DNA of 64,000 nucleotides from Streptomyces sp. DSM 110735 (GTDB lineage: Bacteria > Actinomycetota > Actinomycetes > Streptomycetales > Streptomycetaceae). A program made the translations under genes and the position numbers. How positions within the stretch are numbered: position 1 is the stretch's first letter; every line of letters starts with the position of its first letter. Below are positions 56,064 through 64,000 of this stretch, piece by piece. The notes beneath the pieces are model-generated. The model saw nothing but the letters and a program-made list of their open reading frames with translations. It had not been told where the DNA came from and ran no database searches. Location of the stretch: positions 248,001 to 312,000 of the forward strand of contig NZ_JACYHF010000004.1 in the NCBI RefSeq assembly GCF_016482685.1. Direction: 5' to 3'.

Positions 56064-59033
56064 TTGGCGCTCAGCAGACGTACCTTCAGTGCCCTGACCG
56101 GCTCGGCCGCGCTCGGCCTCGCCCTGGGCGGCAGCGGCGGCACCGGGGCACCCTCGGCCTACGCGGCGCGCTCCGCGAGCACCGGTCCGGCGCCCGAACC
56201 GCCGCGCGCCGACGGTCACCGGCACACGATCGGGTACGACCGGCACTCGCTGCTCGTGGACGGCAGGCGGCTGGTGGTGTGGTCCGGCGAGATGCACCCG
56301 TTCCGGCTGCCGAGCCCGTCGCTGTGGCGGGACGTGCTGCAGAAGATGCGGGCACACGGCTTCAACACCGTGAGCGTCTACGTCGCGTGGAACTACCACT
56401 CCCCCGCGCCCGGAAAGTACGACTTCACCGGCGTCCGCGACCTGGACCTGTTCCTGCGCACCGCCGCCGAGACCGGTCTGTACGTCATCCTGCGCCCCGG
56501 TCCCTACATCAACGCCGAGGTCGACGGCGGCGGTTTCCCCGGCTGGCTCACGGTGACCGAGGGCAGCGCGCGCACCGCCGACCCGGTGTATCTGGGGCAC
56601 GTGGACGAGTGGCTGACCGAGGTCAACCGGATCGTCCGCAAGCACCTGTTCACCCGGGGCAGGGGCACGGTGCTGCTCTACCAGATCGAGAACGAGTACG
56701 ACGCGCACGTCACCGAGGCGACGGGCCGGGAGTACATGTCCCACCTGTACAAGAAGGTGCGCGCCGACGGGATCGACGTCTCCCTCTTCCACAACGACAA
56801 GGGACGCAACGGTCATTGGGTGCCGGGCTCCTTCGACACCGGTGGGGAGAAAGGGCGTTGGCTGTACGGCTTCGACGGCTACCCCTCGCCCTCCCAGACC
56901 CCGCCGGACTGGGGGACGTTCGGACCCGGCGGCGCGACCGGCGGGGCTTCCGCCTCGCCGCACACGCCCGGTTTCGTGCCCGAGTTCGGGGGCGGCTGGT
57001 TCGATCCGTGGGGCGGTGCCTGGTTCGACGGCAAGGGGTACGCGGAGGCGCGGCGCACCCGTGACTCGGCGTACGAGCGCCGGTTCTATCTGACGAACCT
57101 CGCCAACGGGCTGACGCTGCACAACATTTACATGGCGTTCGGCGGCACCTCGTGGGGCTGGCTGCCCGCGCCGGTGGTCTACACGTCGTACGACTACGGC
57201 GCCGCGATCGACGAGGCCCGCAACGTCACCGAGAAGATCGCCCCGCTGCACCAGCTCGGTCATCTCCTCCAGCGCGTACCGGACTTCGCCCGGCTTGAGC
57301 GGGCGGAGGCGGTCAAGGCGGAGGGGCTGAAGGTCTACCACCTGACCAACCCGGACACCGGTGCGCACGTGTACGTCACGCGCAACGACGGAACCAAGCC
57401 GGTCACCACCGAACTGCCCACCACGGCAGGCAGGTTGCGGATCACCGTGCCGCCGCGCGACGCCAAGATGCTCGCCACCGAGCTGTCGCTCGGCAAGCGC
57501 AGGCTCAAGTACACGACCAGCCAGCCCGTGCTGCGGATGACAACGGGACGGCAGGACGTCGCCCTGTTCGCGGGTCGCGCGGGAGACATGGCCGAACTGG
57601 TCCTGCACTGCCCGGTGGAGCCCACCACCACCCGGCTCGACCCCGAGGCGGGCTGGGCTTTCGAGGGCGACGAGCTGCACGTCAACGCGCCGCTGGGTCC
57701 CGCGTCCGGGCTGAGCCGGGTCCTGGTCGCGGGCGGCGAGACCGAGACCCCGCTGCTGCTGCTCTTCGCGGACGACGCGACCAGCACCAAGCTGTTCCCG
57801 TACGACACCCCGTCCGGCAGCCTGCTGGTCTACGGACCCGAGCTGCTGCGCCACGCCGAGGTGCACGGCTCGGAGGTGCGGCTCACCGGTGACCTCACCT
57901 CCAACTCCATGCTGGAGGTGTGGGGTCCGCGCGGGGTCTCCTCGCTGGTGTGGAACGGGCGCAGGGTGCCGACCCGGGTCACCCTCTCCGGCAGCCTGAT
58001 CAGCACGGTCACACTGCCCGGCGTGCCCGAGGTGAAGCTGCCGGAGCTGGGCGGCTGGCGGATGCGGACCGAGAACCCGGAGGCGGGTCCCAACTTCGAC
58101 GACGGGGACTGGAAGCGGGCCGACCGCACCACCTCGCACAGCACCACACCGGTGCCCAAGGGCGGTCCGGTGCTCTTCGCGGACGACTACGGCTTCCACT
58201 ACGGAGACGTCTGGTACCGGGGCGAGTTCGACGACTCCACCGGGATCGAGGAGGTCGCGCTCGCCTACAGCAGCGGTACGCAGGGGCTGTTGATGGCGTG
58301 GCTGGACGGGGAGCCGCTGGGCACCCACCGGTTGCCGGTGCCGGACAAGAACACCACGATCCGCAAGGGGACATGGGAGGCGACGGCCACCTTCCCGGTG
58401 CGGGAACAGCTCCGCTCGCCCGGGCGGCATGTGCTGTCGGTGCTGGTGCGGCGGATGCAGCACGACCAGGACGGCGCGGCGCTCGACACCCACAAGGCGG
58501 CGCGGGGTCTGGTGTCCGCCGCCTTCAAGGGCGCCTCACCCGAGGTGAGTTGGCGCATCCAGGGCGGGACGCCCGACCCGGTGCGCGGACCGCAGAACAA
58601 CGGCGGTCTCTTCGGCGAGCGCGAGGGCTGGCATCTGCCGGGCTTCCGCGACCGCGACTGGGAGAGCGTGGACTTCCCGCGCGCCGAGCGGCGGCAGGGC
58701 GTCACCTGGTACCGGACCGAGTTCCGGCTCTCGGTACCGGCGGACATCGACGCCTCGGTGGGGCTGACCCTGGAGGACGATCCCTACCGCGCCTACCGGG
58801 CGCAGATCTTCCTCAACGGCTGGAACCTGGGTCAGTACATCAACAACGTGGGTCCGCAGCACACCTTCGTGCTGCCCAACGGCATCCTGCGCACCCGGGG
58901 CTCCAACACCCTCGCGCTGGCGGTGCTGTCGGAGTTCACCACGCTGTCGGGACCGGGGAAGGTGGGTCTGACGCTGCTGGGGCGGTCCCTTGGCGGGGTG
59001 CCGGTGCGGGAGGTGGCGTCGCCGGGGCGGTGA
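56064..59033 (+). CDS. Secreted GH35 beta-galactosidase
   Basis: The 989-residue enzyme starts at TTG 56064, seven bases after GGGAGG. The N-terminus LSRRTFSALTGSAALGLALG carries a twin-arginine-like motif (SRRTF), so export is probably by Tat. The catalytic TIM barrel has the GH35 acid/base in YQIENEY (Glu211) and the nucleophile in FVPEFGGGWFDPWGG (Glu307); WSGEMHPFRLPSPSLWRDVL is a family signature. C-terminal beta domains, including a jelly-roll-like region around YRGEFDD and a late IFLNGWNLGQYINNVGPQHT, complete the usual large-GH35 layout. It hydrolyses beta-galactosides of plant or fungal origin. Confidence 0.93.
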   Translation: MALSRRTFSALTGSAALGLALGGSGGTGAPSAYAARSASTGPAPEPPRADGHRHTIGYDRHSLLVDGRRLVVWSGEMHPFRLPSPSLWRDVLQKMRAHGFNTVSVYVAWNYHSPAPGKYDFTGVRDLDLFLRTAAETGLYVILRPGPYINAEVDGGGFPGWLTVTEGSARTADPVYLGHVDEWLTEVNRIVRKHLFTRGRGTVLLYQIENEYDAHVTEATGREYMSHLYKKVRADGIDVSLFHNDKGRNGHWVPGSFDTGGEKGRWLYGFDGYPSPSQTPPDWGTFGPGGATGGASASPHTPGFVPEFGGGWFDPWGGAWFDGKGYAEARRTRDSAYERRFYLTNLANGLTLHNIYMAFGGTSWGWLPAPVVYTSYDYGAAIDEARNVTEKIAPLHQLGHLLQRVPDFARLERAEAVKAEGLKVYHLTNPDTGAHVYVTRNDGTKPVTTELPTTAGRLRITVPPRDAKMLATELSLGKRRLKYTTSQPVLRMTTGRQDVALFAGRAGDMAELVLHCPVEPTTTRLDPEAGWAFEGDELHVNAPLGPASGLSRVLVAGGETETPLLLLFADDATSTKLFPYDTPSGSLLVYGPELLRHAEVHGSEVRLTGDLTSNSMLEVWGPRGVSSLVWNGRRVPTRVTLSGSLISTVTLPGVPEVKLPELGGWRMRTENPEAGPNFDDGDWKRADRTTSHSTTPVPKGGPVLFADDYGFHYGDVWYRGEFDDSTGIEEVALAYSSGTQGLLMAWLDGEPLGTHRLPVPDKNTTIRKGTWEATATFPVREQLRSPGRHVLSVLVRRMQHDQDGAALDTHKAARGLVSAAFKGASPEVSWRIQGGTPDPVRGPQNNGGLFGEREGWHLPGFRDRDWESVDFPRAERRQGVTWYRTEFRLSVPADIDASVGLTLEDDPYRAYRAQIFLNGWNLGQYINNVGPQHTFVLPNGILRTRGSNTLALAVLSEFTTLSGPGKVGLTLLGRSLGGVPVREVASPGR

Positions 59034-59174
59034 TCGCCAAGGCGGCTGTGAGCGACCCGAGTTGAGCCCGTCGAAATTTTCGGGGCGCGCGACCCGGGAT
59101 CGGCATGACGGGGCAGCACGGGTCCGCGTAGGCTCTCCGACGGTCCGGTCACCGGCGGGTGCGAAGGGGAACAG

Positions 59175-59771
59175 ATGGGCGTCGCGGGCGCGCGGGAGCG
59201 GCTGGCACGCGTGGCCGCCCGGCTCGGTCCGCCCCGGCGGCGCCGGTCGATGCGCGCCCTGGCCGCCGCCCTGGCCACCTCCGTGCAGGAGCTGCCTCAA
59301 CCCATCGTCGGGACAGGGGACTTGTGCCGGGCGCTGTGCAAGGCGATGAGCGCGCGCCGCGACGGGCGACCGGTCGAGCTGCGTTTCGAGCGCTTCCCGG
59401 ACGAGATCGAAGTCACCGGTCTGTGCGTGGAGTTCGAGGACTTCGACCTGGTCATCGTGGAGGAGCGGGCGGAAGCCGTGCAGCAACTGGTGATCCTCGG
59501 GCATGAGTTGTGGCATCTGCACGCCGGGCACCGGCATCATCCACCGGCCGGTGCGGCGGCCCGCGCGCTCGCCGGTGAGCCCGGTTGGCGCAGCCTCGCG
59601 CTCACGGTCGCCGCGCGGGACGGTTCGCGCGAGGACGAGGAGGCAGCCGCCGACGACTTCGGGCACCGGCTGGCCACCCTCTTCCGGGGTCATCTCACCG
59701 CGCCCGGGGCACCCCTGGACCCGGTGCAGCGTTCGCTCGGCTACCGGGGTCGTGGCGGAGCCGCCCGGTGA
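59175..59771 (+). CDS. ImmA/IrrE-family metallo-endopeptidase
   Basis: The 198-residue protein has the zinc protease motif HELWH (His110-Glu111, His114) in LVILGHELWHLHAGH. Before it comes an IrrE-like region (VELRFERFPDEIEVTGLCVE, then FDLVIVEE). It is short for ImmA/IrrE and has no separate HTH. ImmA and IrrE cleave specific XRE-type repressors (ImmR, DdrO) after stress; here no such repressor is adjacent. The stop overlaps the next GTG (GTGA), making it the first gene of a three-gene coupled operon. The target is unknown. Confidence 0.88.
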   Translation: MGVAGARERLARVAARLGPPRRRRSMRALAAALATSVQELPQPIVGTGDLCRALCKAMSARRDGRPVELRFERFPDEIEVTGLCVEFEDFDLVIVEERAEAVQQLVILGHELWHLHAGHRHHPPAGAAARALAGEPGWRSLALTVAARDGSREDEEAAADDFGHRLATLFRGHLTAPGAPLDPVQRSLGYRGRGGAAR

Positions 59772-61000
59772 GCGGCACGGTCCTGGCGGACCCGGCGTCG
59801 CTGCGGGACTTCTCGATCTCCTTCTGGATACCGACGGCGGTGCTCGCCGCCGCCCTGGTCATCAAGCTGCCCACGATCGTCCGGCTGTGGCGCGACCCGC
59901 TGCTGCGCGCGGTGGGCGGACTGCTGCTGCTGGCGTGCGGGGTCTTCGTCTTCTGCTCGCCGTCCACCATCGCGCGGGTGAACCGGCTGACCGGCGTGCC
60001 GAACATCTCGGCGCCCTGGTGCTACTCGCTGCTGACCGCGTTCTGCGGTTCCTGTCTGCTGCTGATCATCACCTGGCGCAACGGTCCCGCCGACCGCTCG
60101 GCGGTCACCCGGCGGGCGCGGCGCCGGGTGGTGTCGGTGTACTGCGGGGTCATCGTCCTGCTGTGGGTGCTCTTCCTGCTGGCCGACGTGCCGGTGGAGC
60201 GACGCCGGGACCTGGACACCTACTACGCCAACACACCCTTCATGCGCGAGGAGATCCTGCTCTACCTCGGCGCGCACGCGGTGGCGTGCCTGATCACCTC
60301 GCGGCTGCTGTGGAACTGGGTGCGCGGGGAGGGACTGGACGCCTGGCTGCGGTGGGGGCTGAAGCTGCTTGGCGCGGGCTATGTGCTGAACCTGATCTTC
60401 GACGCGACCAAGCTGGTGGCGGTCGCCGCGCGCTGGCTGGACCGGGACCTGGACTGGCTGAGCACCGATCTGGCGCCGCCGGTCGCCGCGATGTCCGCGA
60501 TCCTGATCGCCGTCGGCTTCATCCTGCCGCACGCCGGTCAGTACGCCCGCGACCGCTGGCGGGTACGGCTCGCGCACCGCGAACTGCGGCCGTTGTACCT
60601 CCTGTTGCGCTCCGCGACCGGCGAGGGCGTGCCCTTCGTGCTGCGCGCCACGCCCGAGCTGCGGCTGACCCGGCGCGAGACGTTCATCCGGGACGTGCTG
60701 CTGTCGCTGGCCCGGCACATCGACCCCGCCCTCGGCGCGCGGTCGTACGCCGCCGGGCTCGCCCTCGGTCATCCGCCCGAGCGGGCGCGGGCGCTGGCGG
60801 CGGCGGTCGGCATCCTCGACGCCGTCGAGACGAGGAACCGTACGCCGGAACCGGCCACCGCGTCCTGTGGCCCGGACACCACGAGTCTGCTCCAGGAGAT
60901 CGGGGCGGTCTCCCGGGCTCTGCGCAGTCCCGACGAGATCGAGGCGGTGCGCGCCCGTGCTGCCGCCGAACCAGCAGAGAGCGTTGCCGTCCATGAGTGA
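59768..61000 (+). CDS. MAB_1171c-family putative transporter
   Basis: The 410-residue protein has about seven transmembrane helices in its first 260 residues (WIPTAVLAAALVIKLPTIVR, GGLLLLACGVFVFCSP, YSLLTAFCGSCLLLIITWRN, VYCGVIVLLWVLFLLADVPV). A C-terminal cytoplasmic region of about 130 residues follows with RRETFIRDVLLSLARHIDP-type helices. This is the MAB_1171c family pattern, commonly paired with ImmA/IrrE proteases in actinobacteria. GTG 59768 overlaps the protease stop by 4 nt and its own end overlaps the next gene by 8 nt. Transport has not been shown. Confidence 0.85.
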   Translation: MSGTVLADPASLRDFSISFWIPTAVLAAALVIKLPTIVRLWRDPLLRAVGGLLLLACGVFVFCSPSTIARVNRLTGVPNISAPWCYSLLTAFCGSCLLLIITWRNGPADRSAVTRRARRRVVSVYCGVIVLLWVLFLLADVPVERRRDLDTYYANTPFMREEILLYLGAHAVACLITSRLLWNWVRGEGLDAWLRWGLKLLGAGYVLNLIFDATKLVAVAARWLDRDLDWLSTDLAPPVAAMSAILIAVGFILPHAGQYARDRWRVRLAHRELRPLYLLLRSATGEGVPFVLRATPELRLTRRETFIRDVLLSLARHIDPALGARSYAAGLALGHPPERARALAAAVGILDAVETRNRTPEPATASCGPDTTSLLQEIGAVSRALRSPDEIEAVRARAAAEPAESVAVHE

Positions 61001-62420
61001 ACGCAAGTCCGCCGTCGTGCTCGGCGGCTCCCTCGCCGGTCTGCTCGCGGCCCGCGCGCTCGCCTCGACGGGCGCGCGGGTGACCGTGGTCGAGCGCGAC
61101 GTGCTGCCGTCCGGGCCCGAGCCGCGCAAGGGGCTTCCGCAGGCTCGCCACGTCCACCAGTTGTGGTCGGGCGGCGCGCGGGCGCTGGAGGAGCTGCTCC
61201 CCGGCGCGGAGGCGCGGCTGCGGGCTGCCGGGGTGAACCGGGTGCCGATGACGACGGGCATGGTCGCGCTGTCCCCGTACGGCTGGTACCGCCGCTGGGC
61301 GGAGTCCGCGTACATGCTGCCCGCCGGGCGCGATCTGCTGGACTGGGTGATCCGCGAACTGGTCCTGTCCGACAAGGACATCGAGCTGCTGGACGGCGCC
61401 GAGGCGGTGGGTCTGACCGGCACCGCCGACGCGGTGACCGGGGCGCGCGTCCTGGTCGGCGGCGAGGAACGCCTCCTCCCGGCGGACCTCGTGGTGGACG
61501 CCACGGGACGCGCCTCCCGCGCGACGACCTGGCTCACCGCCCTCGGTCTGCCCGCCCCCGAGTGCCGCGAGGTGGACTCGGGACTGGTGTACGCCAGCCG
61601 CCTCTTCCAGGCGCCGCCGGACGCCCGGGCGGACTTCCCGGTGGTCAACATCGAGCCGGACGTGCGGGGTTCGGGCATCGGTCGGGGCGGTGTGCTGATG
61701 CCGGTGGAGGAAGGGCGCTGGATGGTCACGCTGTTCGGCACGGCGCAGGACGAACTCCCCCGCACACCGGAGGACTTCGTCCCCTACGCCCTGACGCGTC
61801 TCCGCCACCCCCTGATCGGCGAACTCCTGGCGAACGCGACCCCGTTGACCGAGGTCACCCTCACCCGCACCACGGCCAACCGCCGCTGCCACTACGAACG
61901 CCTGCCCCAGTGGCCGGACAACTTCACCGTCCTCGGTGACGCCCTGTGCGCCCTCAACCCGGTCTACGGCCATGGCATGTCGGTGGCGGCGCGGTCGGCG
62001 CTCGCCCTGCGCGAGACGGTGAACCGCCGCGGCGGTCTGGGCGCCCCCGCCCTCGCCCGTCACCTCCAGAAGGCGGTGGCGCGCACGACCACCGCCGCCT
62101 GGGACCTCGCCACCGGCGCCGACGTCTTCTACCCCCACGCCACCCCCACCGGCCCCACCCTCCGCGACCGCCTGCTCTCCCCCTACCTCACCCGCCTCCT
62201 GCGCACCGCCACCGGCAACGGCCGAGTCGCCCGCCGCGTCACCGACGTGACCTCCCTCCAACGCGGCGCGGAAACCCTCCTGACCCCGGCCATGCTCCTG
62301 GCAGCGGCGATCGGCCCCCTGAAACCCCCACTGACGGAACCCCCACTGACCCCGGAGGAGCGGAAGGCGGCGGGGCTGAACCAGGACCACGGTCCGGACG
62401 TCCCCGCCCCGAAACCGTGA
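60993..62420 (+). CDS. FAD-dependent oxidoreductase
   Basis: The 475-residue flavoprotein has an N-terminal FAD loop variant VVLGGSLAGLLAARAL (GGSLAG at 11-16) and VVERDVLPSGPEPRKGLPQ. The Asp of the second FAD motif lies in FTVLGDALCALNPVYGHGMS. This fits the aromatic-ring-hydroxylase/2-polyprenyl hydroxylase-like family; a halogenase WxWxIP motif is not present. It is coupled (8-base overlap) to the MAB_1171c gene. The substrate is unknown; association with the protease and membrane protein suggests a conserved operon rather than a biosynthetic cluster. Confidence 0.87.
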   Translation: MSERKSAVVLGGSLAGLLAARALASTGARVTVVERDVLPSGPEPRKGLPQARHVHQLWSGGARALEELLPGAEARLRAAGVNRVPMTTGMVALSPYGWYRRWAESAYMLPAGRDLLDWVIRELVLSDKDIELLDGAEAVGLTGTADAVTGARVLVGGEERLLPADLVVDATGRASRATTWLTALGLPAPECREVDSGLVYASRLFQAPPDARADFPVVNIEPDVRGSGIGRGGVLMPVEEGRWMVTLFGTAQDELPRTPEDFVPYALTRLRHPLIGELLANATPLTEVTLTRTTANRRCHYERLPQWPDNFTVLGDALCALNPVYGHGMSVAARSALALRETVNRRGGLGAPALARHLQKAVARTTTAAWDLATGADVFYPHATPTGPTLRDRLLSPYLTRLLRTATGNGRVARRVTDVTSLQRGAETLLTPAMLLAAAIGPLKPPLTEPPLTPEERKAAGLNQDHGPDVPAPKP

Positions 62421-62509
62421 TCCGTTACGAAGTCGCCCGCTTCAACCTGCCCCGTTCTGGGCACCGTCCCCCTACCGGCGCTCGGCGTCGGCAACGGGAG
62501 GAGGGCGTC

Positions 62510-62611
62510 ATGGAACGTCGTATCCGGGTACGGGTGAGCCGTCGCCCCGCGGCGCCGCGGGGGCAGGAGATCGACCGCAGGACGCCGTCGGGGCGCATCC
62601 TGCCGTACTGA
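62510..62611 (+). CDS. Small basic peptide gene (33 aa)
   Basis: ATG 62510 follows GGGAGGAGGGCGTC, one of the best ribosome sites in the window. The 33-residue product is strongly basic (MERRIRVRVSRRP, then GQEIDRRTPSGRILPY) and ends 6 bases before the convergent mreB-like gene. The frame is open upstream into the FAD gene's 3' region in another frame, so coding is supported mainly by the ribosome site. No known family; it could be a small regulatory or processed peptide of the operon. Confidence 0.45.
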   Translation: MERRIRVRVSRRPAAPRGQEIDRRTPSGRILPY

Positions 62612-62617
62612 ACCGCC

Positions 62618-63655
62618 TCAGGCGGCGAGGGGGTTGAGGACCAGGGGGGCGATCTGGCCCTCCAGCATGGCGCCGAGGCCCTGTACCGCGCAGATGTCCG
62701 GGCGTTCCGCGATGTGGACCGGGACTCCGGTGGCGTCGCGGAGCATCTGGTCGAGCCCGGGGAGCAGGGCGGTGCCGCCGACCATCATGATGCCGCGCTC
62801 CGCGAGGTCCGCCACGAGGTCGGGCGGGCATTCGCGCAGCACCTTGCCGATGCCGTCGAGGACCGCGAGCAGCGGGGTGTGGATCGCGTCGCGCATCGCG
62901 GCGGTGTCCACGCGGACGCTGCGGGCGAGCCCGGTCGCCACGTCGCGACCGTGGATCTCGGTGGACACCGGACCCTGCGGGGTCAGCCCGTTGTCGGACA
63001 GGGCGATCTGCAGCGGTCGTACGGACTGGCTGGGCAGCAGCAGTTCGTGTTCGTGCCGCAGGTGCTGCACGATCGCCCGGTCCACCGCCTCGCCGCCCAC
63101 CGGGATGCGCTCGGCGGTGACGATGGAGCCGAGGGAGAGCACCGCCACCTGTGTGGCCGCCGCCCCGCACACCATGATCATGCTCGCCTCGGGGCGCTCC
63201 ACCGGCAGCCCGCACCCCACGGCGGCCGCGATGAGCGTGTCGACCAGTTCCACGCGCCGCGCGCCGAGCCCGACCAGCGTCTCGATGGTCGCCCGCTGGG
63301 CCAGCGGGTCCGCCTCGTGCGGGGTGCAGGCAGCCGCGCGCAGCCGGGGCTTGCGGCGCAGCGCGCGCCGCATCTTGTCCCCGATCAGATGCCGCAGCAT
63401 CCGCTGGGCCATGTCGATGTCGACGACCGTGCCGCCGGACACGGGGCGTACGACCCGGATGTACGAGGGGGTGCGCCCCGTCATCTGTTCCGCGAACTCA
63501 CCGACCGCGATGAGCGCGCCGGTACGGGTGTTCACGGCCGCCACCGACGGCTGGTCCACGACGAGCCCCGCGCCCTTCACATACACGCGGGTACGCGCCG
63601 CCCCCAGGTCGACGGCGAAGTGGCAGCGGCGCAACTGCTCCAGGCTGACGGTCAC
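62618..63655 (-). CDS. MreB-like actin-family protein (Mbl type)
   Basis: The 345-residue protein has an actin/Hsp70 fold: the phosphate-1 loop FAVDLGAARTRVYVKGAG, GGTVVDIDMAQRMLRHLIGD, phosphate 2 around IMVCGAAATQVAVLSLGSIV, and the adenosine motif GIMMVGGTALLPGLDQML. GTG 63655 follows GGGAGGAACCGCC; ATG 63688 would add 11 residues. S. coelicolor has MreB, Mbl and a third MreB-like protein; this divergent paralogue lacks mreC/mreD neighbours, as Mbl does. It acts in spore-wall synthesis in that species; here that role is inferred. Confidence 0.88.
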   Translation of the reverse strand: MTVSLEQLRRCHFAVDLGAARTRVYVKGAGLVVDQPSVAAVNTRTGALIAVGEFAEQMTGRTPSYIRVVRPVSGGTVVDIDMAQRMLRHLIGDKMRRALRRKPRLRAAACTPHEADPLAQRATIETLVGLGARRVELVDTLIAAAVGCGLPVERPEASMIMVCGAAATQVAVLSLGSIVTAERIPVGGEAVDRAIVQHLRHEHELLLPSQSVRPLQIALSDNGLTPQGPVSTEIHGRDVATGLARSVRVDTAAMRDAIHTPLLAVLDGIGKVLRECPPDLVADLAERGIMMVGGTALLPGLDQMLRDATGVPVHIAERPDICAVQGLGAMLEGQIAPLVLNPLAA

Positions 63656-63841
63656 GGCGGTTCCTCCCGAGTGCGGTGCGCGGGCCATGGAGGTCCGCCC
63701 TTTTCGGCGGGCCCCACTGGAAATCCTGCGCGGACCCGGCACCGGGTGCCTTCTGGAGGGGGCCGGGCGGGGGGCCGCTGAACGGGGGGTTTCGCGCGAC
63801 GCGCCGGGCGGGGTGCAGGACAACGGCGCCGCGGACCGCCC

Positions 63842-63897
63842 TGAACAGGCGTTCAGGAACCGTCCCCCATGAACGGGCGTTCAGGAACCCGCCCCCA
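63842..63897. promoter_or_regulatory. Two tandem TGAAC...GTTCA operator-like palindromes
   Basis: TGAACAGGCGTTCA (63842-63855) and TGAACGGGCGTTCA (63870-63883) are 14-base inverted repeats inside a 28-bp tandem duplication (63842-63869 and 63870-63897). The second covers the stop codon of the acyl-CoA synthetase gene. They lie 190-230 bases upstream of the mreB-like start. The shape suits a TetR-family repressor. Confidence 0.5.
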
Positions 63898-64000
63898 GCG
63901 ACCGCTTCATCACCTTGCCCATGTCGTTGCGGGGCAGCGCGGACAGCAGCCGCAGCACCCGGGGACGCTTGTGCGGCGCCAGTCGCCGGGCCACGTGCGA
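63881..64000 (-). CDS. Acyl-CoA synthetase (AMP-forming), C-terminal fragment at the window edge
   Basis: The last 39 residues of a minus-strand gene read into the window: SHVARRLAPHKRPRVLRLLS, then ALPRNDMGKVMKRSLGAG. The PRNDMGKVMKR segment is the C-terminal signature of ANL-superfamily adenylating enzymes, with the catalytic Lys (GKVMK) that completes adenylation of the substrate carboxylate. The rest of the gene lies beyond 64000. Its stop is inside an operator-like palindrome. Confidence 0.85.
   Translation of the reverse strand, partial: SHVARRLAPHKRPRVLRLLSALPRNDMGKVMKRSLGAGS

Noticed and set aside
55989..58493. A minus-strand frame extending the Rrf2 gene to 987 codons opposite the GH35 gene.
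   Set aside because: Only the last 152 codons match Rrf2 and the family start MRISARADYAV is at 55988. The rest is antisense shadow.

Overview
The window is chromosomal DNA from a high-GC actinobacterium, almost certainly a Streptomyces. The signs are GC-saturated third codon positions, many GTG and a few TTG starts, purine-rich ribosome sites, and families largely confined to actinobacteria (DUF3052, DUF3145, DUF4429, DUF4383, SCO2400 family, MAB_1171c family). The order FasR-fabD-fabH-acpP-fabF matches, from memory, the S. coelicolor SCO2386-SCO2390 locus. About 70 genes were recognised. There are no rRNA genes, no CRISPR array and no intact transposase; one tRNA-Val lies at 8702-8773.

Layout. 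1-4.1 kb: the end of an upstream gene, a degenerate Cu/Zn SOD-like secreted protein, a frameshifted YrhB-domain gene, a DedA-family membrane protein and a ketopantoate reductase-like enzyme. 4.1-8.8 kb: a small accessory block on the 3' side of the tRNA, with a HAD phosphatase, an XRE regulator, a divergent four-gene operon whose genes all overlap by 4 nt, and a truncated XRE remnant beside an SOS-like box and a TATAAT hexamer. 9-11.4 kb: a coiled-coil membrane protein, DUF4383 and a Cys-rich FmdB zinc ribbon.

11.5-21 kb is a tellurite-resistance-type (Ter) stress locus. A HAD phosphatase, an 838-residue phosphoribosyltransferase-TRSP-StiP fusion and a CitE-like lyase form one operon, divergent from a TerD protein with a YGYPQ tail. 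These are followed by a TerA-like protein, a DUF475 (TerC-like) membrane protein, a small membrane protein and two classical TerD genes. 21-25.5 kb holds AhpE peroxiredoxin, DUF3052 and pyruvate dehydrogenase E1 (aceE).

25.5-34 kb carries an efflux pump with its TetR regulator, hydrolases, an aldo/keto reductase-MerR pair, GNAT and pirin genes. 33.9-39 kb is the primary fatty-acid synthase cluster with its activator FasR, closed by a strong terminator. 39-48.9 kb contains an ABC exporter-like trio, DUF3145, a lipoprotein hydrolase, GalM, a CBS protein, EI24, and a MarR-controlled oxidoreductase. 49-55.4 kb has a second MFS pump followed by a ~166-bp near-perfect palindrome, two coupled XapX genes, an SCO2400-family protein, a PLP aminotransferase with a ~220-residue low-complexity tail and a secreted DUF4360 protein. 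55.5-64 kb has an Rrf2 regulator divergent from a secreted GH35 beta-galactosidase, a coupled ImmA/IrrE protease-MAB_1171c membrane protein-FAD oxidoreductase operon with a 33-aa peptide gene behind it, an MreB-like protein and the end of an acyl-CoA synthetase.

The strongest leads are the Ter biosynthetic module with its three-domain fusion, the protease-membrane-oxidoreductase operon with its small peptide, the coupled accessory operon near the tRNA, and the long palindrome. Family assignments come from reading translated sequences; no database search was run.
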